64,000 bases of DNA from an uncultured Gammaproteobacteria bacterium. Its GTDB lineage: Bacteria; Pseudomonadota; Gammaproteobacteria; PS1; Pseudothioglobaceae. Made by a program: the position numbers and the translations under genes. Under the pieces are notes generated by a model. The model saw nothing but the letters and a program-made list of their open reading frames with translations. It was not told where the DNA came from and searched no databases. The stretch is taken from positions 1 to 64,000 of the forward strand of contig CACLHR010000006.1 in assembly GCA_902606745.1 (NCBI GenBank). Direction: 5' to 3'. Within the stretch, counting starts at the first letter, position 1. Each line of letters begins with the position of its first letter. Shown here one piece after another: positions 1-8,074 of the stretch.

Positions 1-2
1 AC

Positions 3-293
3 TTTGAGAAAAGCTTTCATTTTCAAAAACCAGTCATCATAACGCCTTACCATGGGTCTCGACTAAGTATTCATAGAACTTTAGAAGCTAGAAAGAAAAT
101 GAAAGATTTAAAAATTAAATGCCTACTTTATGGTCCGGAAAACACATCTAAAAAAGTTAAAGTTTTGTTAGAAGGCTTGTCAATAAAAGCACTCAGAATT
201 GATATCATAGGTGCTAAACTTAATGCAGGTTCAGATCAATATTTTAATTTAATGAAAGGACTTTCAAATCAACTTGTCGAATGTCTAAAGTAA
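3..293 (+). CDS. C-terminal part of an unidentified protein (left-edge partial)
   Basis: The reading frame is open from base 3 to a stop at 291-293, giving about 96 residues of a C-terminus. An internal ATG at 99 could start a 64-residue protein, but the frame runs cleanly past it to the edge, so I read this as the end of a larger gene. It overlaps the start of bioC by 13 bp, so the two are probably co-translated, and a role linked to biotin synthesis is possible. I do not recognise the family. It lacks the C-terminal motifs I would expect of BioF, BioH or BioD. The frame is well supported; the function is unknown. Confidence 0.55.
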   Translation, partial: FEKSFHFQKPVIITPYHGSRLSIHRTLEARKKMKDLKIKCLLYGPENTSKKVKVLLEGLSIKALRIDIIGAKLNAGSDQYFNLMKGLSNQLVECLK

Positions 294-1066
294 GAGCAAC
301 ATTTAATAAAGCGTCAGCCAAATACGATGACAGTGCTTTCCTACAAAACGAGATTTCAGTTCGTCTCGCAGAAAAATTGAATGTCATCTCAATAAACCCA
401 GAAACAATAATCGATCTGGGCTCTGGAACAGGATTTCTAAGCGAAAAAGCAGTTAAAGCTTTTCCCAATACTACATTAGTTTGTATAGATTTCGCACAAC
501 AATCTTTGTTATCTAATGTTCATGACTTAAAGGTTTGTGCTAACGCTTACCAATTGCCATTTACCGATAACAGTATTGACTTTATTGTCTCTAATTTGAT
601 GATGCAGTGGTGTACTGACCTAAAAAAACTTTTAGATGAGTGCTTTAGAGTTCTTAAACCCGAAGGCTTATTTCTTTTTTCAACGTTTGGTCCAGATACC
701 CTCAAAGAGTTAAAACGTAGCTGGTCTGTTGTTGATAGCAATCCACATGTCAATGAATTTACTGATATGCATGACATTGGCGATCAAATGCTGCAATCAG
801 GCTTTCAAAGCCCAGTAATGGAAATGGAAAGGTTAACACTGACCTATGACAAAGTTATCGATTTAATGCATGATTTAAAGGGTATCGGCGCTCAAACCGT
901 GTATAACCGTTCAAAATCTTTAACCGGTAAAACGAAATTTAATAAGATGATTGAAATGTATGAAACTTATCGAAAGGACGACAAGTTGCCCGCAACTTAT
1001 GAAGTGATTTATGGACATGCTTGGAAACATGAAAAACGATTTGAATCCATTTCACTAGATAACTAA
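281..1066 (+). CDS. bioC: Malonyl-ACP O-methyltransferase BioC
   Basis: BioC methylates malonyl-ACP with S-adenosylmethionine, so that fatty acid synthesis can build the pimeloyl moiety of biotin in the cytoplasm. The 261 residues match the usual length. Residues 43-53 (IIDLGSGTGFL) are SAM-binding motif I, and D70 is the acidic residue that follows it. The FSTFGPDTLKEL stretch at 133-144, the NEFTD segment near 158 and DLKGIGA at 198-204 are typical of BioC rather than of generic methyltransferases. The ATG lies inside the previous gene. It ends directly against the stop codon of the convergent MOSC gene. No other bio gene is visible, so the rest of the set lies to the left or elsewhere. Confidence 0.9.
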   Translation: MSKVRATFNKASAKYDDSAFLQNEISVRLAEKLNVISINPETIIDLGSGTGFLSEKAVKAFPNTTLVCIDFAQQSLLSNVHDLKVCANAYQLPFTDNSIDFIVSNLMMQWCTDLKKLLDECFRVLKPEGLFLFSTFGPDTLKELKRSWSVVDSNPHVNEFTDMHDIGDQMLQSGFQSPVMEMERLTLTYDKVIDLMHDLKGIGAQTVYNRSKSLTGKTKFNKMIEMYETYRKDDKLPATYEVIYGHAWKHEKRFESISLDN

Positions 1067-1921
1067 CTATGTTATTTTCGTACTCGTCTTTAATAAATCG
1101 CCGACACTGACGACACACTTTTTGTCAGAAAGCAGAATAGCATTTTGACCAAAAAATGCACCATAATTTTCAGAACTAAAATTCAACGAGGTCAGAGTTA
1201 AGAGTGGCTCTTTGAAGTCTATGATTTCTCCGCTATCTTGATTGATTGTTGTTATTTTGCAGCGTTTACATGGTTTCCTCAAACCGAACTCATAGTTACC
1301 GTCTTGGGAAATCAGATCAAGAGATGTCTTGTTCTCAATATTAGCTATATCGCTGACAACTATATTAGGTCTAAAGCGAGCCATTGTAACCTCTTGCTTT
1401 CCATTTTCTCTAAGACTATTATTTAACTTCTTCAACGAATCCCAGGTACTTATGAGGTAGGGAAATTGATCAGAAAATGAACTCTCGGCTTCACGACCGT
1501 GAAGGTATTTTTCTGGCACTGGACGTTTTCGATCGGCACAAAATCTCACCAGCCTCAATGTCTTCCCTTCCCAAAATCCGAGTTCATCAGTTAACCAATA
1601 TGAAGCAGCCTCTCCTTCGTCATATGCGTCACAAATATCATCCCAAACCGACACTTGAACTGACTCTTCCCTTTTAGCGCTGAGATCAATCTTTAGTTTG
1701 TTACCTTTTGATGACTTTAGCAACAAGAAATCTCTAGAAATTCTCACAGTAATGGTCGCCATCGTTTCAATTTGACGTTGCGTTAGGAACTGATAATCGC
1801 TATCTGTAATCATCCACTCGCGATCATACTTAAAGCCACGCAAGCCGGTTTCTGCTTCCTTTAGTGGAATACCTTTGAGTGATTTGACGGGATAAATATA
1901 AATGTCTGTAACTTGAATCAT
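1067..1921 (-). CDS. MOSC domain protein (YcbX-like, no ferredoxin domain)
   Basis: The N-terminal MOSC beta-barrel domain (IYIYPVKSLKG near the start) is followed by a MOSC domain with FRPNIVV and the RKPCKRC segment near residue 210. In this family a conserved cysteine in that segment binds molybdenum cofactor or a sulfide group. E. coli YcbX has an added 2Fe-2S domain that is absent here. Relatives reduce N-hydroxylated compounds with molybdenum cofactor, so a related role is likely, but the substrate is unknown. I take the ATG at 1921; three codons upstream lies only a TTG. It sits 15 bp downstream of the ABC permease stop on the same strand and may be its operon partner. Confidence 0.8.
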   Translation of the reverse strand: MIQVTDIYIYPVKSLKGIPLKEAETGLRGFKYDREWMITDSDYQFLTQRQIETMATITVRISRDFLLLKSSKGNKLKIDLSAKREESVQVSVWDDICDAYDEGEAASYWLTDELGFWEGKTLRLVRFCADRKRPVPEKYLHGREAESSFSDQFPYLISTWDSLKKLNNSLRENGKQEVTMARFRPNIVVSDIANIENKTSLDLISQDGNYEFGLRKPCKRCKITTINQDSGEIIDFKEPLLTLTSLNFSSENYGAFFGQNAILLSDKKCVVSVGDLLKTSTKIT

Positions 1922-1936
1922 AAGCAACAAATAAAC

Positions 1937-2701
1937 TTATTGTTTCAATTTGTAACCTGATTTAAAAATCCAAGCCACAACACCAATACATGCACTCAAA
2001 AAAACGATCACCATCAGTAAGCTTATTCCAACACTAACATCGGAAATCTCAAAAAAACTCCAGCGGAAGCCACTAACCAAATAAAGAACTGGGTTAAATA
2101 AGGTCACTTTTTGCCATAAAGGTGGCAGCATGTTTATAGAGTAAAAGCTACCCCCCAAAAAAACTAGAGGGGTAATAATCAGTAATGGTACGATTTGCAG
2201 TTTTTCAAAGTTTTCAGCCCAAAGTCCAATAATAAAGCCAAACAAACTGAAAGCCACACAGGTCAATATAAGGAATCCCAACATCCAAAATGGGTGTGCA
2301 ACGTTGAGATCTACAAAAAAACTCGCTGTGATTAGAATAATAGCTGCCAAAAACAAAGACTTACTTGCAGCCGCTCCAACAAAACCTATTAAGACATCAT
2401 AAAACGAGATTGGGGCAGAAAGAATTTCATAAATAGTGCCCGTAAATTTTGGAAAAAATATCCCAAATGAGGCGTTAGAAATGCTCTGAGTTAAGACTGA
2501 AAGCATTGTCAGACCGGGAATGATGAAGAGTCCATACGATACGCCATCAACGTCAGATATCCGGGATCCGATTGCTGCACCAAAGACAACAAAATACAAG
2601 GCCGTTGAAAGTATCGGTGAAGCGACACTCTGGAAAAGTGTTTGCCAGAAACGTAACATTTCATGCAAATAAATTACTTTTATCGCCCTAAAATTCATCA
2701 T
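1937..2701 (-). CDS. ABC-2 type transporter permease (YadH-like)
   Basis: This 254-residue protein has about six hydrophobic segments in the ABC-2 permease pattern. A short cytoplasmic N-terminus (residues 1-20) is followed by [19 protein letters not shown]. The [18 protein letters not shown] segment before the last helices is typical of the YadH/NodJ branch. It is the membrane half of an exporter and overlaps its ATPase gene by 4 bp (ATGA), so the two are translationally coupled. The substrate is not evident. YadGH-type exporters are poorly characterised and have been linked to small hydrophobic or envelope molecules. Confidence 0.85.
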   Translation of the reverse strand: MMNFRAIKVIYLHEMLRFWQTLFQSVASPILSTALYFVVFGAAIGSRISDVDGVSYGLFIIPGLTMLSVLTQSISNASFGIFFPKFTGTIYEILSAPISFYDVLIGFVGAAASKSLFLAAIILITASFFVDLNVAHPFWMLGFLILTCVAFSLFGFIIGLWAENFEKLQIVPLLIITPLVFLGGSFYSINMLPPLWQKVTLFNPVLYLVSGFRWSFFEISDVSVGISLLMVIVFLSACIGVVAWIFKSGYKLKQ

Positions 2702-3621
2702 TTTATTTTCACCAAATCTACAAAGATATCTTCCAGTGAACTCTGATTGATTTTAATATCCTTTAGCACTAACTCTGAGTCTGAAACTTCTTTGAGTAAC
2801 TCTTGAATATCACTCCCTTCATTTTTTGCGTCATAAGTGTAGCTAATATTCAAGCCATCATCTGTTAACTCCACATTATGTTTATGCAGTGTATGCGGAA
2901 TTTCTTTGGCCTCCTCCCTTAACTCGATGACGAGTTGTTTTTTGCCAAAGTTTTCCATTAACAGCTCCTTTTTCTCAACCACTAGGAGCTCACCGTCATT
3001 AATCACTCCGACTCTCTCAGCAATTTCCTCTGCCTCTTCTATATAGTGCGTTGTAAGAATAATGGTTACGCCTTTATCTTGCAGTTGACGAACAATCTTC
3101 CACATATCTTTTCTGAGTTCAACATCAACGCCCGCTGTCGGTTCATCTAAAAATAATATTTGAGGTTCATGAGAGAGTGCCTTGGCAATCAGAACACGTC
3201 TTTTCATCCCTCCAGACAATGCTCGAACTTCAATGTCCTTTTTATCATCTAGAGAGAGATCTTTGAGTAGCTGATTTATATAGTCATCATCCTTTTGACA
3301 GCCAAATAAACCTCTACTAAAACTTACCGTCTGAAATACCTGTTCAAAAGCACCAAGAGTGAGTTCCTGAGGAACTAGACCGATCATTTGTCTTGTTTTT
3401 CTAAAATCAGTGATGATGTCATTACCATCAACAGTGACAGTTCCTGAGGTTGGTGAAACGATACCACAGATTGTTGAAATTAAGGTCGTTTTCCCCGCAC
3501 CATTAGGACCCAACAATGCCAAAATCTCACCCTTTTTAATATCCAAATTGATGTTTTTTAAGGCTTCAAAACCAGAATTATAGGTTTTTGATAGTTCTTT
3601 GATAGAAACAATCGAACTCAT
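2698..3621 (-). CDS. ABC transporter ATP-binding protein (YadG-like)
   Basis: This is the nucleotide-binding subunit for the permease encoded just downstream. The Walker A motif is GPNGAGKTT (38-46), the ABC signature is LSGGMKRR (135-142), Walker B is [12 protein letters not shown] (155-166), and the switch histidine is H192. At 307 residues it has a C-terminal extension of about 80 residues beyond the core, as is usual for drug- and polysaccharide-export ATPases of the DrrA/CcmA type. It drives export across the inner membrane. The gene starts with ATG at 3621, and the 96-base gap upstream holds no convincing promoter. Confidence 0.88.
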   Translation of the reverse strand: MSSIVSIKELSKTYNSGFEALKNINLDIKKGEILALLGPNGAGKTTLISTICGIVSPTSGTVTVDGNDIITDFRKTRQMIGLVPQELTLGAFEQVFQTVSFSRGLFGCQKDDDYINQLLKDLSLDDKKDIEVRALSGGMKRRVLIAKALSHEPQILFLDEPTAGVDVELRKDMWKIVRQLQDKGVTIILTTHYIEEAEEIAERVGVINDGELLVVEKKELLMENFGKKQLVIELREEAKEIPHTLHKHNVELTDDGLNISYTYDAKNEGSDIQELLKEVSDSELVLKDIKINQSSLEDIFVDLVKIK

Positions 3622-3717
3622 TAAATGTAATTATTAAAATAATCAAAAAAATAGAGGTCATTGTACTCAGTTATTTAAAGGTTTGTAGTTTTTTCCAAGT
3701 GTCGAACTAGCTGTACT

Positions 3718-4053
3718 CTATAGAAGACGAGCGCCATTTTCTACAGGTATATCAGGTCTTGCCAAAACTACTGATTTATCTTGGTTATAAAAACCTAAAA
3801 CCAAGCATTCACTCATAATTGGACCCACTTGCTTGGGATGAAAGTTCACAACCCCCATGACTTGTTTATTCTCAAGCTGTTCTTTTGTATACAGATTTGT
3901 GATTTGTGCGCTAGACTTCTTGATACCAACTTCTGAACCAAAATCAACGTGCAGTATATATGCAGGGCTCCTTGCCTCAGGAAAATCATCAGCTTTGATT
4001 ATCGTGCCAACCCTTATATCAACTTTTTCAAAATCTTGCCAAGCAATCTTCAT
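3718..4053 (-). CDS. csaA: CsaA-like tRNA-binding domain protein / secretion chaperone
   Basis: The 111 residues form a single OB-fold tRNA-binding domain. FEKVDIRVGTIIKADDFPEA (9-28), SSAQIT (47-52) and VVNFHPKQVG (68-77) match CsaA closely. Bacillus CsaA binds exported precursor proteins and SecA as a homodimer. Homologues occur in many bacteria where the role is less clear, and tRNA binding is an alternative. The start has a GGA-type ribosome site a few bases upstream. It lies 11 bp downstream of the MetX-fold gene and probably shares its transcript. Confidence 0.85.
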   Translation of the reverse strand: MKIAWQDFEKVDIRVGTIIKADDFPEARSPAYILHVDFGSEVGIKKSSAQITNLYTKEQLENKQVMGVVNFHPKQVGPIMSECLVLGFYNQDKSVVLARPDIPVENGARLL

Positions 4054-4064
4054 ATAATTCCATT

Positions 4065-5075
4065 TTATATTTCAAGTAAGTCGCTGATAGCTCTCTCAAG
4101 TGCGGCCTCAAAACCAGAATCGTTTCCTGGGTTAGCTGCACAGTGCCCGAATGGGGAATCAAACGGACGGAGCTCAGCATTCAATATATGACTCGCCTCA
4201 ATTTCATTATCTTCAGGTGGAAAATAGAGGTCTTGTGTGCAAGGCATCAAGATAGTTTTTGCCTGAATTGCCTTCAATGCCATCTCAAAATCACCATTAT
4301 AAAGAGGACCAACACTGATATCACTTGCCTGCCATGTCTCAAGTTTAGCCAAGAGGTTGTTGGCATCCCAGTTTTCAACATGGTCATTTTCCCAATCAAT
4401 TAACAAATCCTCCATAGTTTCATAACCGATTTCTTGAAACAAAGATTCACGATAAAAAGTTTGAGAAAAAGCCCAACCCGCATAAACTCTTGCAAAGGCT
4501 TTAAGTCCATTAACTGGAGGGGAGTCATAATCACCTTTATTCCAATTCTGGTCTGCACAAAGCGCTGCTCTGACACCTTCAAGAAAGACGTAGTTATGAG
4601 TCGATGTTTTTGCCGAAGCACAGAAAGGCAAAATAGCATCGACGAAATCTGGATATTGCGCAGCCCACTGATATGCCTGACAGCCGGCCATTGACCAACC
4701 TGCGACAAGTGCAATTCTATCTACTCCTAGGTATTCGGTAAGTAGCTTATACTGACAGGCAATGTTATCCCAAAGTGATATGTGTGGGAACCTAGGGCCA
4801 TCCTGAGGAGCTGGAGTATTACTAGGCGATGAGGAAAAACCATTACCAAACATGTTAATAGAAACAACAAAATATTTCTCTGGATCGATAGCTCTACCAA
4901 TACCAAAAAAGCCCTCATTTCTTTGATGAGAACCGGTATAAAAAGTTGGCAATACAATTACATTGTCTTTGCTTTTGTTTAAGTTGCCATAGGTTTTATA
5001 AATTAAGAAAGCTGAATCGAGACTCTCACCTGACAGTAACGAAACAGTGCCTAATTCATACTTCTCATAATCCAT
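4065..5075 (-). CDS. MetX-fold acyltransferase/hydrolase (alpha/beta fold), not a typical MetX
   Basis: This alpha/beta-hydrolase protein is related to homoserine O-acetyltransferase. The nucleophile elbow is GWSMAG (126-131) with S128 as the likely nucleophile. D282 (CTQDLYFPP) and H311 (PFGHCA) complete the triad. Classical MetX enzymes have GGSMGG at the elbow and other conserved substrate-binding arginines, and the length here (336) is short. The substrate may therefore differ: it could be another acyl transfer or a hydrolysis. The gene lies between the glutamine-synthetase-like genes and csaA, all on the minus strand. A link to the neighbouring catabolic genes is inference. Confidence 0.75.
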   Translation of the reverse strand: MDYEKYELGTVSLLSGESLDSAFLIYKTYGNLNKSKDNVIVLPTFYTGSHQRNEGFFGIGRAIDPEKYFVVSINMFGNGFSSSPSNTPAPQDGPRFPHISLWDNIACQYKLLTEYLGVDRIALVAGWSMAGCQAYQWAAQYPDFVDAILPFCASAKTSTHNYVFLEGVRAALCADQNWNKGDYDSPPVNGLKAFARVYAGWAFSQTFYRESLFQEIGYETMEDLLIDWENDHVENWDANNLLAKLETWQASDISVGPLYNGDFEMALKAIQAKTILMPCTQDLYFPPEDNEIEASHILNAELRPFDSPFGHCAANPGNDSGFEAALERAISDLLEI

Positions 5076-5140
5076 TACAGTGCCATATCTTTAGTGTTAC
5101 AAGTTGTTATTTGTTTTTTGATTCAACTTCTGGCGAACAA

Positions 5141-6454
5141 CTAGCAATCCAAGGTATTATCAAGCTCCCATTTTGTTAAATGGGAGGTATATTCATCCCA
5201 TTGGTTTTTCTTTAATTTCACAAAAGCGTCAACCAGTTCACTTCCCAATCTCTCTCTCAAAACATCACTGCCCTCAAAAAGACGTATCGCATCAAGTAAA
5301 TTATGAGGCAACTGCTTGTACCCCTTTATATCTTCCCCCAGTTCATACATATTAATATCTAATGGATCACCTGGATCACGGTTGCCTTCAATCCCATCAA
5401 GACCACAAGCAAGGATGCCTGCTTGCATCAAATAAGGATTGGCCGCTCCGTCCATCAATCTTAACTCAAAGCGCCCTGCTTCAGGAACCCTAATCATATG
5501 AGTACGGTTATTGCCACCATAGGTTATAGAGTCAGGAGACCAGGTAGCACCGGAGAGTGTCCGAGGTGCGTTGATACGTTTATAGCTATTGATTGCAGGA
5601 TTGAAGATTGCTGCTAAACAATCAGCACTATGCATAATACCACCAAGAAATTGATAAGCCAAAGGTGATAATCCTAGGTCACGGGAATCATTATTTCCAT
5701 CAAATAAGTTTTGAGTGCCATTTAAATTCCAGAGTGAGATATGTGAATGACAACCATTGCCAGTCAAATGAGAGAATGGTTTCGGCATAAAGGTCGCCCT
5801 CATCTCATGAAGTTCTGCTATTGACTTGACCATAAATTTGAAAAAGACATGACGGTCAGCTGTTTTCATTGCGTCATCAAAGTTCCAGTTCATTTCAAAC
5901 TGACCGTTGGCATCTTCGTGGTCATTCTGATAAGGCCCCCAACCGAGTTCAATCATGGCGTCACAAATCTGACTGATAACAGGAAACTGTCGCATCAAAG
6001 CTTGCTGGTCATAGCAAGGTTTACTTTGCTGGTCTTTAGTATCGGCAATACCAGTACCGTCACTATTAATCAGGTGATATTCGCACTCAACCCCCGTCTT
6101 CATTCGAAAACCAAGATTTTCAGCTTGCTCCAACTGCCTTTTTAGTGCAACTCTTGGAGAAGCTTCAACTGGCTTACCATCCATCCAAAGATCTGAAGCT
6201 AGCCAACCAACTTCTGGCTTCCAAGGAAGCTGAATAAAGCTTTCAGGATCTGGAATAGCAAACATATCAGGATGTGCAGGGGTCATATCCAGCCAGGCTG
6301 CGAAACCAGCAAAACCAGCGCCATCTTTCTGCATACCATCGATAGCCCTTGTGGGTACTAATTTTGAGCGTAGGTTGCCGAACAAATCAACAAAACTAAT
6401 CAAAAAATATTCGATACCACGCTTCTTGGCTATATTTGAAAGATTGATAGACAT
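5141..6454 (-). CDS. glnT: Type III glutamine synthetase (GlnT/GmaS family ligase)
   Basis: This ATP-dependent glutamate-amine ligase has the glutamine synthetase fold. The N-terminal beta-grasp domain (FVDLFGNLRSKLVP, 21-34) precedes the catalytic domain. E123 and E125 (VECEYHL), E180 and E187 (HEDANGQFEMNW), H236/H238 (GNGCHSHISLW) and the NNRTHMIRVP loop supply metal, ATP and glutamate contacts. At 437 residues it matches the GlnT group, which includes both ammonia-using enzymes and gamma-glutamylmethylamide synthetases. None of the N-methylglutamate pathway genes that accompany GmaS is nearby, so the amine used is open. The ATG is preceded by GAGGA. A sigma-70-like promoter and a 13-bp palindrome lie upstream. 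Confidence 0.82.
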   Translation of the reverse strand: MSINLSNIAKKRGIEYFLISFVDLFGNLRSKLVPTRAIDGMQKDGAGFAGFAAWLDMTPAHPDMFAIPDPESFIQLPWKPEVGWLASDLWMDGKPVEASPRVALKRQLEQAENLGFRMKTGVECEYHLINSDGTGIADTKDQQSKPCYDQQALMRQFPVISQICDAMIELGWGPYQNDHEDANGQFEMNWNFDDAMKTADRHVFFKFMVKSIAELHEMRATFMPKPFSHLTGNGCHSHISLWNLNGTQNLFDGNNDSRDLGLSPLAYQFLGGIMHSADCLAAIFNPAINSYKRINAPRTLSGATWSPDSITYGGNNRTHMIRVPEAGRFELRLMDGAANPYLMQAGILACGLDGIEGNRDPGDPLDINMYELGEDIKGYKQLPHNLLDAIRLFEGSDVLRERLGSELVDAFVKLKKNQWDEYTSHLTKWELDNTLDC

Positions 6455-6484
6455 ATTAAAATCCTCATAAATTTATTATTTCAA

Positions 6485-6513
6485 TTGATACTAGTGTTTC
6501 AAGTCTGGGTCAA
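6485..6513 (-). promoter_or_regulatory. Sigma-70-like promoter for glnT
   Basis: On the minus strand TTGACC (6513-6508) is followed by a 17-base spacer and TATCAA (6490-6485), about 30 bases before the glnT ATG. The -35 box matches the consensus at five of six bases and the -10 box at four of six. Confidence 0.45.
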
Positions 6514-6533
6514 ATTCATTTATCAATATACAC

Positions 6534-6546
6534 TTGATTAAATCAA
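6534..6546. promoter_or_regulatory. 13-bp palindrome, candidate operator upstream of glnT
   Basis: TTGATTAAATCAA is a perfect inverted repeat around one central base. It ends about 20 bp upstream of the glnT -35 box, in the 104-base gap between the two ligase genes. A close relative (TTGATAATATCAA) lies at 8049-8061. Its role as a regulator site is inference. Confidence 0.35.
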
Positions 6547-6558
6547 AACTATTCTAAT

Positions 6559-7977
6559 TTAATATAGCCTTAAATACTCAGTTACTTCCCAGTCGGTAAC
6601 AGTCTGGTGATAACGGTCCCATTCATCCATCTTGTAGGCAAAAAATTGGTTTAGCATTGATTCACCTAAAACCTCTTTTGCAAAATCATCATGCTGAAGT
6701 TCTTCAATCGCCTCTAGAAGGTTTCGAGGTAGAGATTTAATTTTAGAGGCTTTTATTTCTTCAGGACTCAAGGTGTAAAGATTAACATTTAATGGCTTAC
6801 CTGGATCAATCTTATTTTTTATTCCATCTATAGATGCAGCAGTAGTCAAAGCCAATGACAAGTATGGATTCATACACATATCGGCGGCACGATTTTCAAT
6901 ACAAAAGCGATTTTGTGGAAGTCGAAGCATACATGAGCGGTTATTATCACCATATGCCATTTGAGTTGGAGCCCATGTGTGCACTCCGCCTTCAAATCCT
7001 CCCACTACAGGAACCAATCCATTGTAGGAATTGACCGTGGAACATGCCACGGCTGTAATTTCTGATCCATGCTTAATCAAACCACCTACCGAATGGTAAG
7101 CTGCATCCGAAAACTTACCATTCTTGCCTTCAAATATGTTTTTACTATTCGCAGTACTCGTCAAGCTGAAATTAATGTGAGCACCAGAACGCCAATCTCC
7201 AATTGTTGGTTTCGGCATAAAAGTAATAAACATGCCGTGATTCTTTGCAATCTCTTTGAGTAAAACCCTTAAAAATACCAAACGATCAGCCATTTGAAGT
7301 ACATCTGTATAAGTAAAGTCAAGTTCAAACTGAGAATATGCTCCCTCACAAACAACATCCTTCAAACCCCAGCCTAATTCATTGAGAGTATCAATCATGT
7401 CTCCCAAAAATTCCATAGAGTCAATGCTATATTCCACATCATATCCAAAAGCTTGGCGACGTGGCCGTACACCTTCACCGGGTAAAGGGTCGTCATCAAT
7501 AGCTTTTACAGGTTGACCGTTTTCCCAACGCATTGCTATAAATTCTGGCTCAATGCCACAAAAAGCTCTATATCCAGCATCCTCAGCATTCTTCACAGCT
7601 CTTTTTAATGCTTGACGGGGACATAAATTGTAAGGCTTATCCTCCCACCATAAATCAGAAAAAACCCAGGCACAGGTTTTATCCCAAGGACAGATCATCA
7701 AACTGTCCAGATCTGGAACTGGAATCTGATCAGAGTCATTTGGTCCTAATTCTGGAACAAAAGAAACAGAATGAACAGCAAATTGAGGGCCTTTTCCAGC
7801 ACACAATAACTCAAACTCAGAGATCGGGATAGGTTTAGTTTTAGGAATACCTAGAAGGTCTATCCAGCATGAAAGAATATACTTAACACCTGCCTTTTCA
7901 AGTTTCGCTTTGGCTTCATTAACGCGCTTTTTATCTGGAAGCGCCTCTGACATTAATGTTGGATATATGTTTGCCAT
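6559..7977 (-). CDS. Glutamine-synthetase-like gamma-glutamyl amine ligase
   Basis: This is a second glutamine-synthetase-fold protein (472 residues), clearly diverged from the glnT product downstream. The metal and ATP residues are present: E143 and E145 (GIEPEF), E211 and E218 (CEGAYSQFELDF), H267 (SGAHINFSL) and the NNRSCMLRLP loop. It has a longer insert near 150-180 rich in acidic residues and prolines. Such paralogues commonly ligate glutamate to amines other than ammonia, for example in polyamine, isopropylamine or aniline breakdown. I infer a gamma-glutamyl amine ligase with unknown amine. The ATG at 7977 follows a strong AAGGAG site, so an in-frame TTG at 8019 is not the start. The gene is divergent from the Rieske gene at 8075. 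Confidence 0.78.
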   Translation of the reverse strand: MANIYPTLMSEALPDKKRVNEAKAKLEKAGVKYILSCWIDLLGIPKTKPIPISEFELLCAGKGPQFAVHSVSFVPELGPNDSDQIPVPDLDSLMICPWDKTCAWVFSDLWWEDKPYNLCPRQALKRAVKNAEDAGYRAFCGIEPEFIAMRWENGQPVKAIDDDPLPGEGVRPRRQAFGYDVEYSIDSMEFLGDMIDTLNELGWGLKDVVCEGAYSQFELDFTYTDVLQMADRLVFLRVLLKEIAKNHGMFITFMPKPTIGDWRSGAHINFSLTSTANSKNIFEGKNGKFSDAAYHSVGGLIKHGSEITAVACSTVNSYNGLVPVVGGFEGGVHTWAPTQMAYGDNNRSCMLRLPQNRFCIENRAADMCMNPYLSLALTTAASIDGIKNKIDPGKPLNVNLYTLSPEEIKASKIKSLPRNLLEAIEELQHDDFAKEVLGESMLNQFFAYKMDEWDRYHQTVTDWEVTEYLRLY

Positions 7978-8048
7978 TATTGACTCCTTTTGAGGTATAG
8001 TTTGTTGAAAAAAAATCACTATACCATATTATGACTGATTATTTTATT

Positions 8049-8061
8049 TTGATAATATCAA
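8049..8061. promoter_or_regulatory. 13-bp palindrome in the divergent ligase/Rieske promoter region
   Basis: TTGATAATATCAA is a perfect inverted repeat around a central A, directly followed by the 10-bp palindrome AGAGATCTCT (8061-8070). It overlaps a GATAAT sequence (8051-8056) that could be the -10 box of the Rieske operon. It agrees with the palindrome at 6534-6546 at 11 of 13 positions. An operator role is inference. Confidence 0.38.
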
Positions 8062-8074
8062 GAGATCTCTACTG

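Noticed and set aside
49..62. ACCATGGGT early in the window, considered as a start codon.
   Set aside because: This ATG (53-55) lies in another frame and leads to an early stop; the open frame here continues from the left edge.
5118..5126. TTGATTCAA near the MetX-fold gene, considered as a third copy of the island palindrome.
   Set aside because: The arms are only four bases and the spacing differs from the 13-bp sites; such short palindromes are frequent in AT-rich DNA.
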